Shown: one piece after another, positions 1-5,457 of the stretch | Numbering within the stretch: the stretch's first letter is position 1 | Layout: every line of letters starts with the position of its first letter | From: an uncultured Leptotrichiaceae bacterium | GTDB lineage: Bacteria > Fusobacteriota > Fusobacteriia > Fusobacteriales > Leptotrichiaceae | Assembly (NCBI GenBank): GCA_938037005.1 | Contig: CALHVR010000097.1 | Location: forward strand, 1-8,300 | DNA: 8,300 bases | Reading direction: 5' to 3' | The notes under the pieces: model-generated | Databases searched by the model: none | What the model saw: the letters and a program-made list of their open reading frames with translations, nothing else | Told to the model about the DNA's origin: nothing | Translations under genes and position numbers: made by a program

Positions 1-1
1 G

Positions 2-574
2 AAAAAAAAGGGTCTAAGAAAAACTGAGGTAAGAGCGATAATTGTCGGTATCCCTAATGTAGGGAAATCAAGATTTATAAATAAATATGTAAATAAAAAT
101 AAAGCAAGAGTTGGAAACACTCCCGGATTTACTAGAGGAAAACAGTGGATAAAAATTGATGATAAAGTTGAATTATTAGATACGCCTGGAGTTTTGTGGC
201 CAAAATTTGAGGATGAAAATGTAGCGTATAACTTAGCAATAACTGGATCTATAAAAGATAATGTTTTACCGTTAGAGCAAGTTGTAATTAAATTTTTAGA
301 GAAATTGAAAAAATTAGGAAAAATAGAAAATTTATTTAATGCATATCAACTTGAAGAATATACTACATTAGATGAAATTTTAAAATTAGAAAATTATAAA
401 ATATTTCAAATTTTAGAAAAAAGACTTGGAATTTCAAAAAGTGACGAACATAATTATGATGTTATAGCGAGAAGAGTTTTAAAAGATTATAGAAGTGGAA
501 AATTTGGTAAATTTTTCTTAGAATTACCGGAAGATTTTGAAATAAAAAATAGTGAGGAAAAGGAGGAAAAATGA
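2..574 (+). CDS. rbgA: Ribosome biogenesis GTPase RbgA/YlqF, 3' part (5'-truncated by window edge)
   Basis: The reading frame is open from base 2, so the gene begins before the window; 190 C-terminal residues are visible. Counting from the first visible codon, there is a P-loop G1 motif GIPNVGKS (16-23), a G2 threonine in TPGFTRGKQW (40-49) and a G3 motif DTPG (60-63) followed by VLWPKFED. This arrangement, with G4 (NKxD) absent here and expected upstream, is the circularly permuted G4-G1-G2-G3 order of the YlqF/RbgA family. The family binds the immature 50S subunit and uses GTP hydrolysis during late large-subunit assembly in the cytoplasm. The rest is a helical C-terminal domain ending in a charged KNSEEKEEK tail. 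B. subtilis RbgA is about 280 residues, so roughly 90-110 residues are missing. A TTG at 194 inside DTPGVLW is not a start. The stop overlaps the next gene as ATGA, which indicates co-transcription and translational coupling. Confidence 0.93.
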   Translation, partial: KKKGLRKTEVRAIIVGIPNVGKSRFINKYVNKNKARVGNTPGFTRGKQWIKIDDKVELLDTPGVLWPKFEDENVAYNLAITGSIKDNVLPLEQVVIKFLEKLKKLGKIENLFNAYQLEEYTTLDEILKLENYKIFQILEKRLGISKSDEHNYDVIARRVLKDYRSGKFGKFFLELPEDFEIKNSEEKEEK

Positions 575-1833
575 GAATAGGAATTTTTACAGATACATAT
601 AGACCTCAAGTGAATGGAGTTGTAAGCTCTATTACAACACTAGAAAAGGAACTTAGAAAATTAGGTCATAAAGTATACATTATAACAACTACAGATCCCG
701 ATGTTACAGGTGTTGAGCCAAATGTCTTAAGAATACCGAGTATTGAATTTAAGCCTGCTCCACAATACAGATTAGGACTTGTATATTCATCAAAAATAAT
801 AAAAAAAATAGAAAAATTAAATTTAGATATAATGCATTCACATACAGAATGGGGAGTTGGGACTTTTGCAAGATTTGCAGCCTCAAAATTGGAAATACCG
901 CTAGTTCATACTTACCATACTTTATATGAATATTATACACATTACATTTTTAAAGGACATATGATAAATCAAGCAAAAAAAATAGCAGCTGTAATAAGTA
1001 AATATTATTGTGAAAAATGTGATGCTTTAATTGTTCCAACAAGAAAAGTGGAAGATATTTTATATTCATATGATGTAGATAAAACTATGAATATTATTCC
1101 AACAGGTCTTTATGTAGATAAATTTTACAGAGAAAATTATACTGATGAAGATCGAAAATTTATTAAAGAAAGTTACGGAATAACAGATAACGACTTTTTA
1201 TGCGTATACATTGGAAGAGTGGCAAAAGAAAAAAGTATTGATGTTTTAATTGATATGTTTGCTAAAATTGATAACCCTAATTATAAATTTATGATAGTTG
1301 GAAAAAGTTACGGCTCTATCGGTGATAAGTTAAAAGAACAAGCTAAAAATTTAGGAATAGAAGATAGAGTAATATTTGTGGGGGAAATTCCACATGACAA
1401 TGTTGCAATTTATTATCAAATAGGAGATGTATTTTTAAATGCAAGTATTTCTGAAACACAAGGACTTACATTTGTGGAAGCTATGGTTGCTAAAGTTCCG
1501 GTAAATGCTAGATTTGATAAAAATTTAGAAGATTTATTGGTAAAAAATGATGCTGGTTTAGTTTATAGGAATGAAGAAGAATTTATTGAAAATATAAAAA
1601 AATTAAAAGAAGATAAAGAATTTAAAGAAAAAATAATTGCAAACGCTTTTGAAGTTTCAAAAGAATACACAGCAGAAAAATTTGGAGAAAAAGTAGAAGC
1701 GTTATACAAAAAAACAATAAAGGAGTACAATAAAGATGAAAGTTTTACTATTTTCAGAGGGGAAAAATACTTTCAGCAGATCAGGCGTTGGGCAAGCACT
1801 AAATCATCAAAAAGAAGCCCTTGGAGCAAATAA
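571..1833 (+). CDS. GT4 glycosyltransferase, probable 1,2-diacylglycerol 3-glucosyltransferase (BgsB/LafA/alMGS-like)
   Basis: This 420-residue GT4 (GT-B fold) enzyme probably transfers glucose from UDP-glucose to diacylglycerol at the inner leaflet of the cytoplasmic membrane, the first step of glycolipid synthesis. The N-terminus MRIGIFTDTYRPQVNGV (1-17), with the glycine-rich acceptor loop, is typical of alpha-monoglucosyl-diacylglycerol synthases. HSHTEWG (89-95) and HTYHTLYEYY (113-122) follow, as in that group. The C-terminal donor domain has IPTGLYVDKF (176-185), GRVAKEKSIDVL (215-226) and the E-x7-E donor motif E295...E303 in SETQGLTFVEAM. The start is fixed by AGGAGG at 561-566 and by the ATGA overlap with rbgA. 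Residues 389-420 are translated from bases that also encode the start of the next gene in another frame; this tail is basic (KYFQQIRRWASTKSSKRS) and probably not part of the conserved fold. GT4 sequence alone does not fix sugar or acceptor, so the substrate is inferred. Confidence 0.85.
   Translation: MRIGIFTDTYRPQVNGVVSSITTLEKELRKLGHKVYIITTTDPDVTGVEPNVLRIPSIEFKPAPQYRLGLVYSSKIIKKIEKLNLDIMHSHTEWGVGTFARFAASKLEIPLVHTYHTLYEYYTHYIFKGHMINQAKKIAAVISKYYCEKCDALIVPTRKVEDILYSYDVDKTMNIIPTGLYVDKFYRENYTDEDRKFIKESYGITDNDFLCVYIGRVAKEKSIDVLIDMFAKIDNPNYKFMIVGKSYGSIGDKLKEQAKNLGIEDRVIFVGEIPHDNVAIYYQIGDVFLNASISETQGLTFVEAMVAKVPVNARFDKNLEDLLVKNDAGLVYRNEEEFIENIKKLKEDKEFKEKIIANAFEVSKEYTAEKFGEKVEALYKKTIKEYNKDESFTIFRGEKYFQQIRRWASTKSSKRSPWSK
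1719..1725 (+). promoter_or_regulatory. Ribosome binding site of the second glycosyltransferase, inside the first one
   Basis: AAAGGAG ends 10 bases before the ATG at 1736 and lies inside the coding sequence of the upstream glycosyltransferase. Together with the family-typical N-terminus that follows the ATG (MKVLLFSEGK), it fixes the start at 1736 and shows that the 98-base overlap is not an artefact of choosing too early a start. Confidence 0.75.
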
Positions 1834-2758
1834 TGTTGAATTTACTTTAGATGAAAATGATAGCTATGATTTAGTTCACATAAATACGATAGGCTTGAAG
1901 TCTTGGAATGTTTTGAAAAAGGCTAAAAAAGCTGGGAAACCTGTTATTTATCATACTCATACTACTTATGAAGATTTTAAAGGAAGTGTAAAATTTAGTA
2001 ATGAACTTGCACCGATTATAAGATTTTGGGCTAAAAAACTTTATAATGCAGCCGATTATTTAATTTCGCCAACAGAATATACTAAAAATCTTATTGAAAC
2101 AAAATATTTACTAAACAAAAAAGAAGTCCGAGTTATTTCAAATGGCGTAAATACAGATAAATTTTGTAAAAATGAAGAATTAAAAAATAAATTTTTAGCA
2201 GAATATAAAATCAATAAGCCTTTAATCATTACAGCTGGACTGCCTTTTGAACGAAAAGGAATTAAAGATTTTGTTGAAATTGTAAAAAAATGTAAAGACT
2301 ATCAATTTATGTGGTTTGGATCTTCAAGCATAAAACCTATGTTACCAAAAAAAATTCAAAATATAATGAATAATCCTCCAGAAAATTTAATTTTCCCAGG
2401 TTATATTGAAAAAGATTTACTAATTGGAGCTTTCAGTGCTGCAAAAGCATTTTTATTTATGACTTATGAAGAAAATGAGGGAATTGTAGTACTTGAATCT
2501 CTTTCAGCAAAACTACCGTTAATTGTGAGAGACATTCCAGTTTACGAAAATTGGCTTGAAAACAATAAAAACTGCTTTAAAGCAAAAAATAATGAAGAAT
2601 TTTATAATAAAATTTTAGACATAGTAGAAAATAAAGTAACTAATTTAGACAAAATTATTGAAAATGCTTATAGTATAGCTAAAGAAAGAGATTTAAAAGA
2701 AATTGGTAAAAAATACAAAGAATATTATGAGTATGTTTTAAAAAATTATAATAAATAG
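1736..2758 (+). CDS. GT4 glycosyltransferase, probable diglycosyl-diacylglycerol synthase (BgsA/CpoA/LafB-like)
   Basis: This 340-residue GT4 enzyme probably adds the second hexose to monoglycosyl-diacylglycerol made by the upstream enzyme. The N-terminus MKVLLFSEGK, then SRSGVGQALNHQKEAL (14-29), then YDLVHINTIG (44-53) strongly recalls Firmicute BgsA, CpoA and LafB, which start with MKVLL-x2-EG, SG-x-G-x-AL-x-HQ and HINTYG. Next come HTHTTYED (73-80), ISNGVNTDKF (134-143), GLPFERKGIKDF (168-179) and the E-x7-E donor site E246...E254 in ENEGIVVLES. There is no signal peptide or clear transmembrane helix, as expected for a peripheral membrane enzyme. The gene starts 98 bases before the upstream gene ends, in the +1 frame, and is followed directly by a terminator. 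Sugar identity (glucose or galactose) and linkage cannot be read from the sequence. Confidence 0.85.
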   Translation: MKVLLFSEGKNTFSRSGVGQALNHQKEALGANNVEFTLDENDSYDLVHINTIGLKSWNVLKKAKKAGKPVIYHTHTTYEDFKGSVKFSNELAPIIRFWAKKLYNAADYLISPTEYTKNLIETKYLLNKKEVRVISNGVNTDKFCKNEELKNKFLAEYKINKPLIITAGLPFERKGIKDFVEIVKKCKDYQFMWFGSSSIKPMLPKKIQNIMNNPPENLIFPGYIEKDLLIGAFSAAKAFLFMTYEENEGIVVLESLSAKLPLIVRDIPVYENWLENNKNCFKAKNNEEFYNKILDIVENKVTNLDKIIENAYSIAKERDLKEIGKKYKEYYEYVLKNYNK

Positions 2759-2761
2759 AAT

Positions 2762-2798
2762 AAAAATAACTTGAATATATTATATTTGAGTTATTTTT
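2762..2798 (+). terminator. Rho-independent terminator of the rbgA-glycosyltransferase operon
   Basis: AAATAACTTGAATATA (2764-2779) pairs with TATATTTGAGTTATTT (2781-2796). Two of the positions are G-U pairs and the innermost A-T pairs must open to form the loop; flanking A-T pairs extend the stem to 2762-2798. The descending arm ends in a T-run. It begins a few bases after the stop at 2758. The stem is AT-rich, so it may leak into the next gene. Confidence 0.6.
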
Positions 2799-2813
2799 AT
2801 TTCAAATTATAAA
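2786..2813 (+). promoter_or_regulatory. Candidate promoter for the M20 amidohydrolase
   Basis: TTGAGT (2786-2791), a 16-base spacer and TATAAA (2808-2813) lie 22 bases before the ATG at 2836. The -35 would overlap the descending arm of the preceding terminator. In such AT-rich DNA, matches of this quality arise easily, so this is only a candidate; read-through from the operon is an alternative. Confidence 0.3.
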
Positions 2814-2835
2814 AAAATAAAATAAGGAGAAAATT

Positions 2836-4038
2836 ATGACAGAAAAAATAAAAGAATTAGCTGAAAAACATAAAAAAGAAATAATAGAGTTAAGAGAATA
2901 TTTACATCAATATCCGGAGCTTGATTTAGATTTATTTAATACACAAAAAACTATAAAAGAGAAACTGGATAAACTAGGAATTGAATATAAAGAAATGGCT
3001 AAAACAGGGATAGCTGCTATAATTAGAGGAGAAAAAGGAAATGTAAATGATATAAATCGTAAAACTATTTTACTTCGAGGAGATATGGATGCTCTACCAG
3101 TTAAAGAGGAAGCAGATGTACCTTTTAAGTCTAAAATAGAAGGAAAAATGCATGCTTGTGGGCATGATGGACATACAGCTGGGTTGTTCGGTGCTTTACT
3201 TATAATTAACGATTTAAAAGAAGAATTGGAAGGAAATGTCAAATTTGCTTTTCAACCAGGAGAAGAACGAAGTGGTGGAGCTGAAAAAATGATAGAGGAA
3301 GGAATTTTAGAAAATCCTAAAGTTGATATGGCTTTTGGGCTTCATCTTTGGGGAACTATGGAAGAAAAAAAAGGAACAACTATAGTTGGGCCTATGATGG
3401 CATCACCTGATGAATTTACAATAAAAATAATAGGTAAAGGCGGACACGCTTCTGCACCAGAATATTGTGTTGACCCCGTTGTTATCGCAGCCCAAGTTGT
3501 GTTAGGACTTCAAACTATAAAAAGTAGATTGATTAGTACTTTCAAGCCTCTAGTTTTAACATGTTCAATCATTGAAGCTGGTACTGCATTTAATGTCATT
3601 CCTAGCGATGTTACCATAAAAGGAACTGTGCGTACACTTGATAAAGACTTACGAACTGAAATTCCTAAAATGATGGAACAAATAATTTCAGGAATTACTA
3701 CAGCGTATGATGCAAAATATGAATTCATTTATGATAAATACTATCCTATTTTAATAAACAATGAAAATGCAACAAATATTATGAGAAATTCATTAAAAAA
3801 AATAATGGGTAAAGACAACTATATTGAAATGGAAAATCCTATAATGGGAGGAGAAGACTTCGCTTATTTTGCACAAAAAGTACCTTCCGCTTTTGCTTTT
3901 GTAGGCGTTGTGCCAAACGGAGAAGAGGCTTATCCAAATCATCATCCTAAATTTAATTTTAATAGTGAAATAGCAGTTGAAAATGCAAAAATTTTAACAC
4001 AAACAGTATTTGAAGCTATAGAAAATTATAAAAAATAA
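2836..4038 (+). CDS. M20-family (M20D-type) amidohydrolase / metallopeptidase
   Basis: This 400-residue cytoplasmic zinc-type hydrolase belongs to the family of N-acyl-amino acid amidohydrolases, hippurate hydrolases and auxin-conjugate hydrolases, which cleave an amide bond of N-acylated amino acids or small peptides. Visible signatures in order are LHQYPELDLD (23-32), RGDMDALPVKEE (81-92), HACGHDGHTAG (106-116), FQPGEERSGGAEKM (139-152), GLHLWG (168-173), GKGGHASAPE (200-209, start of the lid/dimerisation domain), NVIPSDV (253-259), GGEDFAYF (338-345) and NHHPKFNFN (368-376). Predicted metal ligands are C108, H110, E144, H170 and H369 or H370; E143 is the catalytic base candidate. Length and motif order are full and normal. 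The start is supported by AAGGAG at 2824-2829. The gene stands alone between terminators, and neighbours do not suggest the substrate, so no specific name is justified. Confidence 0.92.
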   Translation: MTEKIKELAEKHKKEIIELREYLHQYPELDLDLFNTQKTIKEKLDKLGIEYKEMAKTGIAAIIRGEKGNVNDINRKTILLRGDMDALPVKEEADVPFKSKIEGKMHACGHDGHTAGLFGALLIINDLKEELEGNVKFAFQPGEERSGGAEKMIEEGILENPKVDMAFGLHLWGTMEEKKGTTIVGPMMASPDEFTIKIIGKGGHASAPEYCVDPVVIAAQVVLGLQTIKSRLISTFKPLVLTCSIIEAGTAFNVIPSDVTIKGTVRTLDKDLRTEIPKMMEQIISGITTAYDAKYEFIYDKYYPILINNENATNIMRNSLKKIMGKDNYIEMENPIMGGEDFAYFAQKVPSAFAFVGVVPNGEEAYPNHHPKFNFNSEIAVENAKILTQTVFEAIENYKK

Positions 4039-4064
4039 GTTTATTTTATTTCTACAATTTTAAA

Positions 4065-4116
4065 AGACATTCAAAATATAAATTACACTATCATTTATAT
4101 TTGAATGTCTATTTTT
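4065..4116 (+). terminator. Rho-independent terminator after the M20 gene
   Basis: AGACATTCAAAATATAAAT (4065-4083) pairs with ATTTATATTTGAATGTCT (4093-4110), leaving one bulged A and a 9-base loop. ATTTTT follows directly. The long stem next to a T-tract, 26 bases after the stop, marks the end of the M20 transcript. Confidence 0.8.
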
Positions 4117-4145
4117 ATAACAAAACTTTTTTAAATAGGTAAAAC

Positions 4146-4176
4146 AAAAAAAGAATACCTTAAGGTATTCTTTTTT
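4146..4176. terminator. Bidirectional terminator between convergent genes
   Basis: AGAATACCTT (4152-4161) and AAGGTATTCT (4162-4171) form a perfect palindrome, flanked by seven A on the left and six T on the right. Each strand therefore reads as hairpin plus U-tract. It lies 10 bases beyond the stop of the minus-strand beta-barrel gene and is its likely terminator; it also backs up the + strand terminator just before it. Confidence 0.85.
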
Positions 4177-4186
4177 CTATTTAAAA

Positions 4187-5194
4187 CTATTTTTCTAATG
4201 ATACTTTTAATCCTGTTTTTAATTCTTTTCCATTATTTTTGTATGCATTATCTGTTGGTTTAGTAATTTTTGTATCTACTAAGTTGTATGAAACATAAGG
4301 TTTAATTACAACTTTACCTACTGCAGTTTCAACTTCTTTTTTGTAGTTAGCATTTAATTCTACTTTAAATCCATTATCGTAAGTATTAGAACCTATAACT
4401 TTTGATAATTCATCACTAACTTTTACTGATCCAGTAAATCCTACGAAATCAGGTGTAGTATATGTAACTGATGGTTCAAGAGTTACTTTATACATTGAAT
4501 CTTTAACTGCATTATTAGCTGCATCTGTTAATTTAGAAGCTAAATGTCTATATTTATTGTTTAATGATACTGAATATTCTACTTTACCGTATTTACCTTC
4601 AGCTAATGTATTTCCGTATGATAAGTTCAAGTCAACTCCCCATACTTTATGTTTTTCAGCATTTACTAATGCGATATCAGAATTTTTTGTGTCGTGCATA
4701 CTATAAAGTACTTTTGGTTCTACACTTACTCCAACTACTTTAAATGATGGTTGGAAATAGAATGTATTAGTGTATGTATTTGTAGGAACTGCAGGAGAAG
4801 CTACAGTTGGTCTTTCTATTTTCCCTTCATATCCTACTTTTAATGTTGTATCTAAATTTCCTAATTTAACATTTTTTCTTAATGCTAATTTTGGTTCAAC
4901 TTCTAAGTTTGCTCTTCCTGTAGGAGTTGCAGTACTTCTATTAAATGTATCTGCATGTCCTAATGAGAAGTCAGCTTCTAATCCAGCTTCATCACTTAAC
5001 ACAACAGTTCCTGCTACTGTTTTTATAAATTTAAGTTTACTTCTCGCTCCTGTTTTAACAGCACTAGTTGCATGAGCATCAAATTGATTTACTCCTTGTA
5101 CATCTAAGCTTAATGATTTTACAAAATCTTGGTCAGCTAATGAAACAGATGACACTGCAACTGTTAAAGCTAATAATCCTAACGTTTTTTTCAT
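4187..5194 (-). CDS. Secreted protein, probable outer-membrane beta-barrel (porin-like)
   Basis: This 335-residue protein has a Sec signal peptide MKKTLGLLALTVAVSSVSLA with likely cleavage after A20 (SLA|DQ). The mature part has no cysteine, is rich in K, T, V, N and S, and shows many short stretches with alternating polar and apolar residues, for example TTLKVGYEGKIE, FKVELNANYK, VVIKPYVSYNLV and the final GKELKTGLKVSLEK. This is the pattern of transmembrane beta strands, with T/N/S-rich loops between them. I infer an outer-membrane porin or porin-like protein of a diderm. I do not recognise the family; an adhesin-like surface barrel is possible. The C-terminus ends in lysine rather than the aromatic residue usual for BAM substrates. 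A strong AGGAGG (5203-5208), a near-consensus promoter and its own terminator suggest high expression as a single gene. The sequence alone does not establish the function. Confidence 0.75.
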   Translation of the reverse strand: MKKTLGLLALTVAVSSVSLADQDFVKSLSLDVQGVNQFDAHATSAVKTGARSKLKFIKTVAGTVVLSDEAGLEADFSLGHADTFNRSTATPTGRANLEVEPKLALRKNVKLGNLDTTLKVGYEGKIERPTVASPAVPTNTYTNTFYFQPSFKVVGVSVEPKVLYSMHDTKNSDIALVNAEKHKVWGVDLNLSYGNTLAEGKYGKVEYSVSLNNKYRHLASKLTDAANNAVKDSMYKVTLEPSVTYTTPDFVGFTGSVKVSDELSKVIGSNTYDNGFKVELNANYKKEVETAVGKVVIKPYVSYNLVDTKITKPTDNAYKNNGKELKTGLKVSLEK

Positions 5195-5245
5195 AATCTT
5201 TTCCTCCTAAAATTTTACGTTTAATATTTTAACAATCTCAAGTGG

Positions 5246-5274
5246 ATTATAACATATTATTTTTTTTTTGTAAA
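5246..5274 (-). promoter_or_regulatory. Proximal promoter of the beta-barrel gene, with homopolymer spacer
   Basis: On the minus strand TTTACA (5274-5269), a 17-base spacer and TATAAT (5251-5246) match the sigma-70 consensus at 11 of 12 positions with ideal spacing. Transcription would start near 5239, giving a leader of about 45 bases to the ATG at 5194. The spacer is mostly a single-base run: T on the + strand from 5260 to 5269, i.e. ten A on the coding strand starting with the last A of the -35 box. Confidence 0.8.
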
Positions 5275-5370
5275 GTATTTTTTTTATTCTCTCATTTTTC
5301 TTTAATTTTTTTATGCTTTACTTGATATTTCAATATAAAATAATATTAATCTATAATTCCAACTCACTGT

Positions 5371-5399
5371 ATTATACCTCATTTTTATTTTTTTTGCAA
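5371..5399 (-). promoter_or_regulatory. Candidate distal promoter for the beta-barrel gene, -35 inside the 22-bp repeat
   Basis: On the minus strand TTGCAA (5399-5394), a 17-base spacer and TATAAT (5376-5371) form a plausible sigma-70 promoter with a perfect -10 and a 4/6 -35. The -35 is part of the TTTGCAAA palindrome of one repeat copy. Transcription would start near 5364 and give a leader of about 170 bases ahead of the beta-barrel gene. No other minus-strand gene is visible between here and 5194. Confidence 0.45.
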
Positions 5400-5457
5400 A
5401 TATTTTTTATTTTTTTTGCAAATATTTTTTATTTTTTTTGCAAATATTTTTTATTTT
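5382..5457. repeat. 22-bp tandem repeat, about 3.5 copies
   Basis: The unit reads GCAAATA, T6, A, T8 on the + strand. Exact copies occupy 5396-5417 and 5418-5439. A partial copy at 5440-5457 gives the first 18 bases and a partial one at 5382-5395 gives the last 14. Each junction creates the palindrome TTTGCAAA, centred every 22 bases. The right end covers the last two codons and stop of polA (5451-5457), so copies to the left may derive from duplication of the polA 3' end. Confidence 0.92.

Noticed and set aside
194..574. A separate small protein starting at TTG 194
   Set aside because: The same frame is open to base 2 and encodes the G1, G2 and G3 motifs of RbgA; the TTG is an internal leucine codon.
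2907..3242. Minus-strand open frame of 111 residues inside the M20 gene
   Set aside because: It is antisense to the conserved catalytic region of the M20 enzyme, with no ribosome binding site or recognisable protein features.
4770..5075. Plus-strand open frame of 101 residues opposite the beta-barrel gene
   Set aside because: It is a shadow of a gene with a clear signal peptide, promoter and ribosome binding site; its hydrophobicity follows from antisense of K/T/V-rich codons.
5331..5350. Weak hairpin as a terminator for polA
   Set aside because: Only short A/T-only pairing is possible and no U-tract follows on the minus strand; I could not support any polA terminator.
5322..5357. Plus-strand promoter-like TTGATA (5322-5327) and TATAAT (5352-5357)
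   Set aside because: The spacer would be 24 bases, and no plus-strand gene follows.
5382..5457. The 22-bp repeats as a CRISPR array
   Set aside because: Copies are directly adjacent with no spacers, and no cas gene is present.
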